64,000 nucleotides of DNA from Nitrospira sp. (GTDB lineage Bacteria > Nitrospirota > Nitrospiria > Nitrospirales > Nitrospiraceae). The stretch spans positions 248,001 through 312,000 of the forward strand of contig CP054184.1 of NCBI GenBank assembly GCA_015709715.1, read 5' to 3'. A program made the position numbers and the translations under genes. Positions within the stretch are counted from its first letter, which is position 1; the number at the start of each line of letters is the position of its first letter. Shown here piece by piece: positions 8,051 through 17,800 of this stretch. The notes below the pieces were generated by a model that saw only the letters and a program-made list of their open reading frames with translations, had not been told where the DNA came from and ran no database searches.

Positions 8051-8410
8051 CTACACCTTGTGGTGCAGCAGCAAACCCGTCGGGCTTTCGAGTCGCTTCG
8101 CGAGCTCGATGATCTCCTGCTGTGGAATCTGACGGATCACCTCGCCGGACTCCCCGTTCATCACTTTGACGACCACTCGATCCAAATCCGGATCGATCGA
8201 AAACTCTAATCGCGGATCTGCCTTATGGAACACCTCGCGGACCCGCGAGAGCGCATGTTGCAGATCCTTCTGCTGTACCCCTTCCTCGGCCGGCTGAGGT
8301 TCGGAGCCCTTTTCTTCGACGTTCCGTTCCGGCGAACGCGAGGATCCTTGGGCACTCGGATGAGTGGTTGCAGCGAGGAGGTCCTTACGATTCGGTACCT
8401 CGTGAACCAT
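8051..8410 (-). CDS. flaG: FlaG family protein
   Basis: FlaG proteins of 110-130 aa are found beside flagellin and FliD genes and influence filament length. The product (119 aa) has an Arg/Glu-rich, low-complexity N-terminal half and the conserved C-terminal FlaG domain from about residue 60, with LDRVVVKVMNGESGEVIRQIP followed by EIIELAKRL. It lies 66 nt after fliC, from which a strong stem-loop separates it, and 27 nt before fliD. Confidence 0.92.
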   Translation of the reverse strand: MVHEVPNRKDLLAATTHPSAQGSSRSPERNVEEKGSEPQPAEEGVQQKDLQHALSRVREVFHKADPRLEFSIDPDLDRVVVKVMNGESGEVIRQIPQQEIIELAKRLESPTGLLLHHKV

Positions 8411-8434
8411 GGTAGCCTCCTTAGGCTAGGTCCA

Positions 8435-8465
8435 TGGATAGCCCTCTCAGAAAGAGGGCTATCCA
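8435..8465 (-). terminator. Strong stem-loop between fliC and flaG
   Basis: A perfect 13-bp inverted repeat (8435-8447 with 8453-8465) encloses a 5-nt loop. No T-run follows on the minus strand, so it may be a partial terminator, or a 3' barrier that stabilises the abundant fliC message and lowers flaG-fliD expression, rather than a full intrinsic terminator. Confidence 0.7.
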
Positions 8466-8476
8466 CCGGATGAGCC

Positions 8477-9304
8477 TTAGCCTCGCAGCAGCGCCAGGGC
8501 TTGCTGGGGCAGCGCGTTGGCCTGCGCCAAGATCGCAATGCCCGATTGAGTGAGGATCTGGTTCTTCGTGAACACAGATGTTTCCTGAGCGATATCCGCA
8601 TCGCGAATTCGGGATTCGGCAGCCGTGAAGTTCTCAGCCGTGATCGTCAAGTTCTGAATCGCGACTTCGAAGCGGCTTTGAATGGAACCGTAATTGGCGC
8701 GTGCGGTCGCTACCGAGGAAATGGCTCCGTCAATCGCCGCAAGCACCGATTGTGCGGTGGCGGCCGTCGAAACACTCGCTGTGCTCAACCCCATCGTCGA
8801 TGTATCGAGGTCGTCCAAAGCCACGGTCAAGGAGCTATTGGACCCGCTCTTGAACCCAATGAACACCGAGAAGCTGTTGTTGCTTCCGCTCAACAGCGGC
8901 TGACCGTTGAACTCCGCGGAGGCTGAAATTCGATCGATTTCGGAACGCAAGGCCACGAACTCTTGGTCCAGGTAAGACCGTTCGGTCGATCCGAGGGTGC
9001 CGCTCGCCGACTGTGTCGCCAGCTCACGCATACGAGCCAACAGGCTACCGATCGACGCCGCGGCGCCGTCTGCCACCTGCGTCAGGCTGATGCCGTCTCC
9101 CGCGTTTCGGTTGGCTTGGTTGATACTCCGAATCTGGGCACGCAAGGTCTCAGATACACCCAAACCCGCCGCATCGTCGGCGGCCCGGGTAATCCGCAAA
9201 CCCGAGGACAGCCGCTCGACCGAGCGAGCGAGTTGAGCTTGATTCACCGCAAGGTTCCGCTGTGCGGAGAGAGAAGCAAGGTTGGTATTGACTACTAATG
9301 GCAT
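8477..9304 (-). CDS. fliC: Flagellin FliC
   Basis: The filament subunit, 275 aa. The N-terminal D0/D1 region has SLSAQRNLA, RLSSGLRI and ADDAAGLGVSE, and the C-terminal D1/D0 region ends in ILAQANALPQQALALLRG. The middle (about residues 140-185) is a short Ser/Thr/Ala-rich segment, so the protein lacks large D2/D3 domains and resembles the short flagellins that are often glycosylated. The gene is monocistronic in appearance: sigma-28 promoter at 9432-9458, leader of about 120 nt with a CsrA-type stem-loop, SD GGAGG nine bases before ATG, and a stem-loop after the stop. Confidence 0.97.
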   Translation of the reverse strand: MPLVVNTNLASLSAQRNLAVNQAQLARSVERLSSGLRITRAADDAAGLGVSETLRAQIRSINQANRNAGDGISLTQVADGAAASIGSLLARMRELATQSASGTLGSTERSYLDQEFVALRSEIDRISASAEFNGQPLLSGSNNSFSVFIGFKSGSNSSLTVALDDLDTSTMGLSTASVSTAATAQSVLAAIDGAISSVATARANYGSIQSRFEVAIQNLTITAENFTAAESRIRDADIAQETSVFTKNQILTQSGIAILAQANALPQQALALLRG

Positions 9305-9310
9305 GACGCA

Positions 9311-9365
9311 CTTCCTCCTGAAGGTTCGGCACTACTCGGAACGTTTCGCCAGCATCCGTGCCGGC
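9311..9365 (-). promoter_or_regulatory. Probable CsrA-binding leader of fliC
   Basis: On the minus strand a 7-bp stem (GCCGGCA with TGCTGGC, one G-U pair) at 9348-9365 shows CGGA in a 4-nt loop, giving the context CACGGATG, close to the CsrA site ACARGGAUG. About 36 nt downstream, the SD (CAGGAGG, 9313-9320) supplies a second GGA. Two such sites, one in a hairpin and one on the SD, match the arrangement in the Bacillus hag leader. csrA and fliW lie at 31373-32106. Confidence 0.6.
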
Positions 9366-9387
9366 GAGCCGGGTACCGGGCTGCGGA

Positions 9388-9401
9388 GATGTGCGCACAT
9401 C
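9388..9401. repeat. 14-nt perfect palindrome in the fliC leader
   Basis: GATGTGCGCACATC is its own reverse complement and lies inside the transcribed fliC leader, upstream of the CsrA-type stem-loop. It could pair in RNA only with a very small loop, or serve as a protein site on DNA. Confidence 0.5.
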
Positions 9402-9431
9402 ATCCCGCCCATTTCCCTACTGCTGTGGCCC

Positions 9432-9458
9432 TTATCGGTGCCTCTCCAGGAAGACTTA
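9432..9458 (-). promoter_or_regulatory. fliC: Sigma-28 promoter of fliC
   Basis: The minus strand reads TAAGTCTT-N11-ACCGATAA, close to the FliA consensus TAAAGTTT-N11-GCCGATAA. It lies about 130 nt before the fliC ATG and explains why fliC is separate from the glycan operon that ends at 9537. Confidence 0.8.
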
Positions 9459-9536
9459 AATGCTGCATTCGCTGAACAAATCGCCCATAATGCGCGCCAT
9501 ACTTCCGAACTGCACACCATCCTGCACCAACGAGCA

Positions 9537-10079
9537 TCAGACCGCTGCGCCGTCGGTTTGGAGGCGCGGCAACAATTCGTACTCCAGGAGGTCGGCCATG
9601 CGAATTGAATCTGCGCAGCCCCTGGCGTCAAGGATCTCTTGCACCCAAGGCAGCAGCGGCGCCGATGACAACCCCTCAACCCTTCGAGCTTGTCCGGCGT
9701 CCAGCATTTCCATATAGTCGGCCAATCGCCCCAGCCAGAGATCGACGACGCCCACTTGCCCCAGCCCAGACCGTAACGGCGGAAGTAATACCAATCCTTC
9801 GTCACGAAGTTGATTCCCGAAGAGGGCAATGGCTCGCCTTGCGTCGGAGATAATGGACTGAAGGGATTGGGAAGTCGCCCGTATGGCTCCAAACCCCTCA
9901 ACCCGTTGATTCAGAAACACCGGTGTCAAATCTCGATCCGAAATCGGCCGTCCACCGATCGTCAGGGTCGTCACGAGCCGGTGCTTTGCGTGCGCCCTAT
10001 CGCTGATGGAAGCTAAGACATCCGCGATGGGCACGGCATCAGACAATTGCCACGTCTCATCGTCAAGCGTGATTTCCAT
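9537..10079 (-). CDS. Unknown conserved-looking protein between glycan genes and fliC
   Basis: This 180-aa protein was not recognised. It has a good start (SD GGAGGAG eight bases before ATG 10079). It opens with a small beta-like segment (MEITLDDETWQL, then TLTIGGRPISDRDLTP), followed by a helical region from about residue 55 to the end with acidic and hydrophobic alternation. There is no signal peptide and no membrane segment. It is the last gene before the fliC promoter and lies in line with the glycosyltransferases, which suggests a role in flagellin modification, chaperoning or regulation. The motif PLLPWV is shared with the PilZ protein at 5238-5846. Confidence 0.75.
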   Translation of the reverse strand: MEITLDDETWQLSDAVPIADVLASISDRAHAKHRLVTTLTIGGRPISDRDLTPVFLNQRVEGFGAIRATSQSLQSIISDARRAIALFGNQLRDEGLVLLPPLRSGLGQVGVVDLWLGRLADYMEMLDAGQARRVEGLSSAPLLPWVQEILDARGCADSIRMADLLEYELLPRLQTDGAAV

Positions 10080-10121
10080 AACTCAACTCCTCCACCTACT
10101 GGCGCTGTCGACCGCCGCCTC

Positions 10122-11801
10122 TCACGAGGCCTCGGCCAGCAACGATATGGACTGCACTCGTTCAGTGTTCGCTGCTCCGCCTCGATGTTCAAGCAAGGAC
10201 AAGTGATCGCTGACAGCTTGAACGCGAGCCCGCCATCGCCGATACGTGACCAGTCGAGACCGCGCCATGGCCGTGAGGTCCTGGCCATCGTCACTGTGCA
10301 CGTCGCGGACAAGGGCCACAGCCAGGGATGCAGCGGCTGGAGATTGCATGCTGAGCGCCAGCACCTCTTTGCGCTCGATGTTTTCGCGCGCATGGATCTG
10401 CCAGAGAACATGCACCGGCAATGGCTGTTGTGTCGTGAGACGCGCCATCTCCTCAGCTTGCGCGACCAGGTTTGCTCCGAGGGATTGAAGCTTCGTCAAC
10501 ACCCGACACGCTTGTGATAGATCCGGTGGAACACCCGTAGGCATCGGCACTCGGCTCTGTTTCCCCGTGAACTGTTCGAACCAAAATCGCCGCCAAAATA
10601 CGCCGTACCATTGGAGTTCCGGAGGCTCGACGCCGGCCATGAGGCGGTATGAGCCCAGCGCATCTTCATCCATGTGGGAGCGATACACTCGGACTCCACC
10701 CATAAAGGAAGGAAACGCGGCTTGTCCAAGGACATGTAGACAGAGTTCGGCGATCTGCTCGGGAATGAGTCGGTCTTTGCAGGCATGGTGGAAGCACACC
10801 TGGTCGAACCCGCAAGGAGCGCAGGGAATGTCCGGTTGCACGACCCAATGTCCGGGACCATAGGGACCCGTTTCGTGGAAATCCACGTGGCCCACCGAGA
10901 GATCAAGCACCGGTGTCCCCACGCCCACAGCCAAGTGCATAGGCCCGGTGTCGTTCGTTACAAGAAGTCGGCATTCGGCGAGCAAGGCGGCCAATTCGGA
11001 TAGAGTGGTTCGACCGACCGCATCGCAGACCGGGCCGATTCCGCCCGCTTGCCGATAGGTACGTTGTGCGTCCAGGATGGCCGTCCGCTCCTCTTCGGTT
11101 CCGATGAACACGAATCCGACCGGCAGACGCCGGCTGAGGGAAGCGAGTGTGTGCCCAAACGATTCAGGCCGCCAGGCCTTGATGGGATCGCTGGCCCCGA
11201 CCTGCACCGCGACCCACGTCACAGATTCATCTCCTTGGGAGGAGAAAAACCTCCGCGCCCATTCCCTCGCGACGTTCAGAATCTTGAGGGAGAGAGGAGC
11301 AAAGGAACCGGGACCGCTTCCTCCAAGGGCATAGATGTCCACCAGGTTAAATCGATTGAATCGCCGTTGGTTGTGCACGTCGGTCAAATACGCCATCCAG
11401 GGGTTACAGATCGCCACGTCTCCGTCCTTCGGAGCCGCGACCCCTCGCACTTCCTTGGCACCGACGTAAGACGCGAGGAATCCGCTTCGACGATTGAACG
11501 TCAGGTTGATCACACGATCATACCGAGCCTCGACCAACGGAGCGGCCCACCGAGTCATCTCGCGGAACAGGCTCACGACATCGTGAACGGCGACCCGACT
11601 CTCATCGACCAAGCCATGAAAGTCGTACGTGATGATTCGTCGCAAATGCGGTAACAGCGTGGCGACCTCCGCGAATCGTCGATCCACCACCAGATCTACC
11701 GCTACCCCCGGCCACTCCTCTTGTAAACGCTGCAGCAACGTGCCCATCTGCACCAAGTCGCCCATCCGCGTAATGTTGATCAGGAGCACCTGGCGGCTCA
11801 T
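10122..11801 (-). CDS. GT9-family (heptosyltransferase-like) glycosyltransferase with C-terminal extension
   Basis: The first 370 residues follow the ADP-heptose:LPS heptosyltransferase fold (GT-B): LLINITRMGDLVQ at the start, VAVQVGASDPIKAWRPESF in the middle, and the nucleotide-sugar site VTNDTGPMHLAVGVGTP. A Cys-rich stretch (PCAPCGFDQVCFHHAC) follows, common in this subgroup. The last 180 residues are a helical extension of unknown role. The start overlaps the previous gene by an ATGA. In this setting next to flagellin, the acceptor may be a flagellin glycan rather than LPS; that is inference. Confidence 0.85.
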   Translation of the reverse strand: MSRQVLLINITRMGDLVQMGTLLQRLQEEWPGVAVDLVVDRRFAEVATLLPHLRRIITYDFHGLVDESRVAVHDVVSLFREMTRWAAPLVEARYDRVINLTFNRRSGFLASYVGAKEVRGVAAPKDGDVAICNPWMAYLTDVHNQRRFNRFNLVDIYALGGSGPGSFAPLSLKILNVAREWARRFFSSQGDESVTWVAVQVGASDPIKAWRPESFGHTLASLSRRLPVGFVFIGTEEERTAILDAQRTYRQAGGIGPVCDAVGRTTLSELAALLAECRLLVTNDTGPMHLAVGVGTPVLDLSVGHVDFHETGPYGPGHWVVQPDIPCAPCGFDQVCFHHACKDRLIPEQIAELCLHVLGQAAFPSFMGGVRVYRSHMDEDALGSYRLMAGVEPPELQWYGVFWRRFWFEQFTGKQSRVPMPTGVPPDLSQACRVLTKLQSLGANLVAQAEEMARLTTQQPLPVHVLWQIHARENIERKEVLALSMQSPAAASLAVALVRDVHSDDGQDLTAMARSRLVTYRRWRARVQAVSDHLSLLEHRGGAANTERVQSISLLAEAS

Positions 11802-13615
11802 AGCAGATCTCTCGTCTCGCTCCGGTACTCGTCCAACATCAGGATCATGAGTTCTTCTTTTGAAAGGAGAACAGAAGGTCCTCTCGCTCGAATGGTGGCG
11901 GCCACATCCTTGAGTTCCACCCGTTGTCCGTTCGGGAATGAGTTCAACAACGAGGCCAGCGGCCGATCGTCGCGACAGCGTGCCAACAGGGTTTCCCGCT
12001 GACGATCTCCACGCAAGACAGCGCCCAGACGGTCCGGGTAGGCAAGACCGATCGTAGCCAAAAGATCCTTCATTCGATGCTCATAGGTATGGGCTCTGAG
12101 CACGCGGTCACGAGCGGCCGTCGCCATCGCCCGCCGCGCTGAAGCATCACCCAACCACGCGCTGACCAATCGCGGCACCTCGTCGAAGGAGGCAAACGAC
12201 ACGATCTCGTGCTCCTCGAACAACTCACGCAACAACGACCGATGGTCGAGCAATTGAAAGGCTCCACAGGCCGCGAGTTCGAAGGTTCGGGGATTTACGA
12301 AATCAGCCTCTGGATCCACTCCCGACCCTAGTGCGGAGTGCAGATTCAAGTTGATGGTCGAGGCATTAAACACCTTCACGCAAGTCTCGGTGTCGATTCG
12401 AGCACCCTGCAACTGCAACGCAGGGCGCACCTCGTCGGCACCATCCCACTCATTCCCCCAAATTTTGAACGTCCAGGGCTGTCTCAGCAGTTGCGGGAAG
12501 AGGTGCCGCCGGTTGGCGTAGCCGGCCCCGACGAAGGAGAGATCCGACCCATAGGTCCGGCGTTCTTCATCGGAAAGGGTGACAGGCCGGTGGACCACAG
12601 GATCCGCCGCCACCGGAAGGTAGTGGACCGACCGCGCGCCGGCGTGTTTGAATGCATCCAGGGAAGAGCCTCGTTGGATGATGAACCAGAACTCATATCC
12701 CGGCGCCAGCTGTTGCCAATAGGTCAGGTGGCGGGAGTTCTCGACAAACCACATGGCTGTCACAAATTTCTTCTTACGGAGATGTTCGAGCACCGGCAGG
12801 GTCAGCGGGGCTTGTGCCAGAGAGAGCACGAGGTCCGGTGGCGATTCGGCGAGCGTGGCCAGAGTCCATTGGCTCAACACTTCAGCCAGCCGCCCCTGCA
12901 TCAATTGGCGATTGCGAGAGTCCTTCAGTCGACCCATCGCCCCATAACTTGCGGCGTGGAGACTGTGATCGATGAATACGACCCGATGCCCAAGCGCCTC
13001 CAGCGCCCGTCTAACATACCCGGCGATCGGAAGCGATCCCCCATAAATCGGCGCCACCACCGCGACCGTCAGTTGGCCGCCGACCCGGCCCGCCAAATTC
13101 TGCCGGAGAGCCGCTTCGAAGGCGTCGTAACTCCGAACCTGAGCCTGTGCTGCGGGGGCATAGGTGAGGCAGCGCAGCGGACGCCCTGCCTTCGCCAGCC
13201 CCTCCGCGAGTTCCACTGGGGCTCCGAACAACCATTGCACCTGATCGCACCACGAACCCAACGGCCTGGCGACGAGAGCATCGCGGAGTTCATTTACATC
13301 AAAGACGAGGAGCGCGATCTCCGTGTCGGGAGAAAGAACACGTCGTAACGCCTCAACGTGATACAGCAATCCGATGCCGGCCAGGATAACGGTTTCGCCG
13401 CTTCGGCAAACCTTCGCGTGGCCCGTTGCCCAGGTGTCGGCTTCCCGGACCGGATCGTAGGCGCTATGGACCCAGCGCCCCTCCCGCTGTGCGGTGGGAA
13501 CGCCGCTCCGCGCGGGCGTCACGCTCAGCACCCCTCCCCGCATGTTGTTCAACGCGGCGGCAAGTTCGGCATTCTGCGCTTTGATTCGGGCGACATTCGC
13601 TTCAAGCATGTTCAT
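11798..13615 (-). CDS. CgeB-like GT-B glycosyltransferase
   Basis: The 605-aa protein begins at ATG 13615, which overlaps the stop of the preceding gene by ATGA; a longer frame exists but lacks this coupling. The N-terminal part is a coiled segment followed by a Rossmann-like domain. The region near residues 200-540 has the features of CgeB/Glyco_trans_1_2 proteins: LSLAQAPL, AMWFVENSRHLTYWQ, SFVGAGYANRR and the C-terminal FVNPRTFELAACGAFQL. CgeB-like enzymes glycosylate spore coat or surface proteins. The last 70 residues are helical. The N-terminal part of the 1440-aa protein next door belongs to the same family. Confidence 0.8.
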   Translation of the reverse strand: MNMLEANVARIKAQNAELAAALNNMRGGVLSVTPARSGVPTAQREGRWVHSAYDPVREADTWATGHAKVCRSGETVILAGIGLLYHVEALRRVLSPDTEIALLVFDVNELRDALVARPLGSWCDQVQWLFGAPVELAEGLAKAGRPLRCLTYAPAAQAQVRSYDAFEAALRQNLAGRVGGQLTVAVVAPIYGGSLPIAGYVRRALEALGHRVVFIDHSLHAASYGAMGRLKDSRNRQLMQGRLAEVLSQWTLATLAESPPDLVLSLAQAPLTLPVLEHLRKKKFVTAMWFVENSRHLTYWQQLAPGYEFWFIIQRGSSLDAFKHAGARSVHYLPVAADPVVHRPVTLSDEERRTYGSDLSFVGAGYANRRHLFPQLLRQPWTFKIWGNEWDGADEVRPALQLQGARIDTETCVKVFNASTINLNLHSALGSGVDPEADFVNPRTFELAACGAFQLLDHRSLLRELFEEHEIVSFASFDEVPRLVSAWLGDASARRAMATAARDRVLRAHTYEHRMKDLLATIGLAYPDRLGAVLRGDRQRETLLARCRDDRPLASLLNSFPNGQRVELKDVAATIRARGPSVLLSKEELMILMLDEYRSETRDLL

Positions 13616-14802
13616 GCTGCAACGGCTCCGCATAGGGTGGGAGAGAGACTCCGCCAGACCTCCGCGCGTTGAGCGGCATGCCCCGCATCTGCCCCACTCT
13701 CATAAAAGGCTCCCCACCGATCAAGACGGCTTTTCCAGAGCTGCCAGGCCGGGGCGGAGAACAACCTCCCCGCACACAACAGATCGATACTTTCCCGAAC
13801 AGGCCATGTGGTCGGCGGCTGGCTAGTGGCATGTTGAAACACCCAATGGCCTTCTCCATACGGTCCCGTTTCATGCACCCTCGCGCGAGCGAAATAGAGC
13901 CCCAACACTCGAACACCCAGAGCCGCTGCCAAATGGACCGGTCCCGTGTCACCGCCGACGACCCAGCGACAGGTCCCCAGCAAAGCCATCAGCTGCGGCA
14001 ACGAGGTCCGTCCGGTTGCATCCCAGAGGCGCCCCTGAAGCAAGGGCGGAACATCGTCGGAGATGGCCCTCGCAACCTCCTTTTCCTGCCCGCTGCCGAC
14101 CAACACGACACGCCCATCGTCTTTTGATTCCAGGAAGCAGCGAATCCATGCCGCCCACACCTGAGGCGGCACGCAGCGAGCCGGATCCCCCGCTCCTGTG
14201 ACCAGGGCAACCGCGAAGGCTCCTTCCTGCCCGACAGACGCAAAATCTCCCGGCAGTTCGATGTCCGGTACAGTGAGTTGCGGCGCCCTTCCCAATGGCC
14301 TAACCTGGCAGAATCCGCACCAGGCATCGGCCAGATGGACTCGGTTCGCACCACGCTCCGTGGCAACTTGACGCAAGTAGGCCGCCCATGGGGTCATGAG
14401 CGTTTGTCCGTCAGCCGCACCGCACGTCTCGCTGGTCACATCGGTGAATAGTCGTGCGATGAGCTCTCCGCGCGTATGTTGATTCAGCAGATATACAGAA
14501 TCGTATTCGGCGCTCACCAGGGAACGGAGATATCCCATCGCCGAATCCAATGCGGCACTGGGAGAGGTCTCCCATCCGGCAACCAGCCTGCGCCACTGCT
14601 CGCCGTCCCACGGAATCACGCGCCGAATCCCTCGCGCGCCGGAGAGCACTGTCGCCAGGGGAGCCGCACACAGAACATCCAGCGGCTTTGACGGAGCAGA
14701 GGAGCAGAGCGCCTCCAGGGCGGGAAGCGACTGTACCAGATCGCCCAGCCTCGCCAGTTGAATCATGAGCGCGCTTCGGTCGGTGGCGGAATCAGGCTGC
14801 AT
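13612..14802 (-). CDS. GT9-family (heptosyltransferase-like) glycosyltransferase
   Basis: A 396-aa GT-B enzyme of the heptosyltransferase family: MIQLARLGDLVQSLPAL near the start, AVALVTGAGDPARCVPP in the middle and VVGGDTGPVHLAAALGVRVLGL as the donor-binding loop. It lacks the Cys-rich segment and long C-terminal extension of its neighbour at 10122-11801. It overlaps the 1440-aa protein gene by 11 nt and the next gene by ATGA, so translation is coupled through the cluster. Since the island encodes a heptose-type kinase and nucleotidyltransferase, a heptose-like donor is plausible. Confidence 0.85.
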   Translation of the reverse strand: MQPDSATDRSALMIQLARLGDLVQSLPALEALCSSAPSKPLDVLCAAPLATVLSGARGIRRVIPWDGEQWRRLVAGWETSPSAALDSAMGYLRSLVSAEYDSVYLLNQHTRGELIARLFTDVTSETCGAADGQTLMTPWAAYLRQVATERGANRVHLADAWCGFCQVRPLGRAPQLTVPDIELPGDFASVGQEGAFAVALVTGAGDPARCVPPQVWAAWIRCFLESKDDGRVVLVGSGQEKEVARAISDDVPPLLQGRLWDATGRTSLPQLMALLGTCRWVVGGDTGPVHLAAALGVRVLGLYFARARVHETGPYGEGHWVFQHATSQPPTTWPVRESIDLLCAGRLFSAPAWQLWKSRLDRWGAFYESGADAGHAAQRAEVWRSLSPTLCGAVAA

Positions 14803-17800
14803 GGTGCCGGACCAATTGGTGCTCCGAATCGGCCAAGGTTTTCGATAGATCCCCCAGACCGTCGAACGACGGATTCAACATGCGAAGGGTTTCATATTCA
14901 CGCCGTGCATCCGCAGGGCGACCGGCGCGCAACCAGATACCAGCCAAGGCGAACCGCATGGACAGATTGCCCGGATTTCGCGCGATGAAGGCGGACAGCA
15001 ACGCCCCCATCCGATCCCACCGTTCCAGCACCGTGCCGCACCGCAAGAGCCAATGCATGCACTCTTCATCGTCCGGATACTGTTCACACAGCGGAAGCAC
15101 TTCCAGCCACGCCGCCTCGTGATGCACGGCACCGATCGCAGCCATGACGATCCCCAACGAGGCCTTGCGCTGATCGCCGGCGTTGAGGCGTGCCCGGACG
15201 AAGGCCTCCTCCGCCTCCTGAAACGCTCCCCGCTGCATCGCGACGATCCCGCGTAACAGCCAGCCTTCCCCATGTCCTGGCTGGTCCGCCAACAAAGCCG
15301 CCAGATGGAATTCGGCTTCGTCGACCGATCCGCTTCCCAATGCCTGTTTCGCCAGACCCAGCCGTGCGAATGGATCCTCTTCCAAGGCCAAGATCCGCTG
15401 CCAGAAAGGAATCGCCAGATGGCGCTGCCCGAGGGCGGTACAGAGCAACACGGCCCAGCGCAGGATCCATGCATCGGCCGGCCATTCGGCTGCCTCGGCC
15501 AACAACGTGGCAACGGTCGTGACATCCCGGCATTGTGCGGCTCGTTGCGCATCTGCCACCAGCATCCGCTGTGCTTTCATGACCGGATCGGCGATCACTT
15601 CTGTGCGATAGCCCAGTTTGCCATCGGTGATATACGTATGGATGGCATAGCCGTCCTCATAATGAATCAAGTCTTCATCGGCCAACCACCAGGAGGCTCC
15701 CCACCGTTCGCGAAGACGTCGTCCATTGTCCTCCTCGTGCGCCTTGCGCCCCGGCGTGCGGCTTTCCAAGTGGTAGAGGACGCTCTGCGGCTGGTAGACG
15801 ATCTTCCACTGCCGCTCGCGGATCTTGAGACAGAGATCGACGTCTTCGAATCCATTACGATACCCTTCGTCGAACCCGCTGACCTGGTCGAACGCGTCGC
15901 GTCGCACCAACATGCAGGCAGCCGTCACACACTGGAACTCGCGCCGCCGGGACACGCTGGAAGCCTGCGGGTGGAAACCTCGATAAATGTGATACGGCAG
16001 GAACCATTCCCGGGAAAAAGCCACGCCGGCATGCTGAATGGTCCCGTCCTCATACAGCAGCTTGCTCCCCACCACCGCCACTTCCGGATGGGTCCGCGCC
16101 TCTTCCACCAGAGCCGATAACCAGCCCTGGAGGGGAACCGTATCGTTGTTGAGAAATACGAGGAATTCTCCCCGTGCCGCCCGTGCGCCTTGATTACAAG
16201 CCTTGGCAAAGCCGAGGTTGTCCTGATTGCAGATCACCTGCACGTCGCCGCCCAAGGTTTTCAGAAAGTCTTGAATTCCGTCCGTCGAGCCGTTGTCGAC
16301 CACGACGACTTCATAGGTGACGCCGTCGGTGACCTGTGCTAGAGCGGTCAAACACTGCTGTGTCAGTGCCGCGTTGTTCCATACCGGAATGATGATCGAG
16401 CAGTCGTAGGCTTTCTTGGAGGCTCTGGATTTCAGGGTCGCCAGCGTATGTTGTTGCGCCGCGAGCAGTTGGTGATGACCAATGAGATGAGCGGCATACT
16501 TCCGATAGATGAGATCCGCAGTCCGAGCGAAGGCGTCCTGGTCACGACTCGTCATCGAAGAGCCGTCGATGCGCCAGGTGAATTCAGCGGTCGCACGAGC
16601 AATGCGGGCGAAGGGGTAGCGCATGGACAGCCTGATCCACAAATCCCAATCCTCGTGCACGAACAGACTTTCATCGAATCGTCCCACCTCGTCCAGACAG
16701 CCTCGGTGGTGCATCAGGCATAACACTGGAATGTAGTTGGCGACGAACAGGCGCGCCCGATCGAAATCGACCCCATAGGGCTGATCGCGGCCCACCTCCG
16801 CCAGCACTCCGTTCACCTCCCGCTCGGCGATTCTCCAGGCATCCGTGTAGGCCACGCGGTGGGTGCCTCGTTCGAGGAACGCGACCAACGTACTCAAATG
16901 ATCCGGTAGAAACCGGTCGTCGTCATCGAGGTAGGCGATGTACGTCCCACGCGCCATCCGCAGGCCGGTATTTCTCGCGGCGGCCAAGCCGCGGTTGTGA
17001 TCGTGGTTGACCACCGTCATGCGTCCGATCGCATCCGATTCCGCAACCACCGCCTCGACGGAAGCCGTGCCGTCATTGACCACGATGACTTCGAAGTCCT
17101 GAAACTTCTGGCGGTTCAGGCTGTCTAACGCCTGGCGAAGCCGATCCGGCCGGTTGTAAGTCGGGACGATCACCGACACCGTCGGCGAACGCGTGAACGC
17201 GGTTCCGGCAGCATTGGACCGGCGACAGGCCCAGACTTGATAAATCGGCATCAGCTCCATGTCACGCTGTTCGTCGGGAGTGGCATGGGGGTAATACCGC
17301 AGGGACCGACCGTCGATATGAATCCGTTCCAGTCCCAGGTGTCTGAACCCGCCGTCCTGGAGCAGTTGATCCAATTGCTTCTCTGTCACCCAGTCCTCAA
17401 TCGGTTGGTTCGGCGGGGCGATCCGTCGCCACTCCTCCCACACTTCTCCCCTCGGGGTCGTCAGAATCAGATACCCATCGGCAGCCAGGAGTTGTGCAAG
17501 CTGGGCGACAAATGCCGGTTTCTGGGGATGAGGCACATGCTCGATCACCTCCGAACAGAGCACCACGTCGTACGGTACGAAATCCGGCCTGGAGAGGACC
17601 GACTCGGGCGTTCCAACCTCGAAGCGGAGGTGAGGAAACAACCGCCGTGCATGGTCTACCACCCCGGCAACGGGTTCGACCCCTTCAGCGGTTCCATAAC
17701 CGGCGGCAAGATTGGTCAGCCAGCCACGCCCACAGCCCACGTCGAGAATGCGCAAGATCCGACCGGGCTGCTCCCGTCTGCTCTGTCGAAGGACATGTTC

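Noticed and set aside
12338-13348. 336-codon plus-strand frame
   Set aside because: It is antisense to the CgeB-like glycosyltransferase gene, with no motif and a biased composition.
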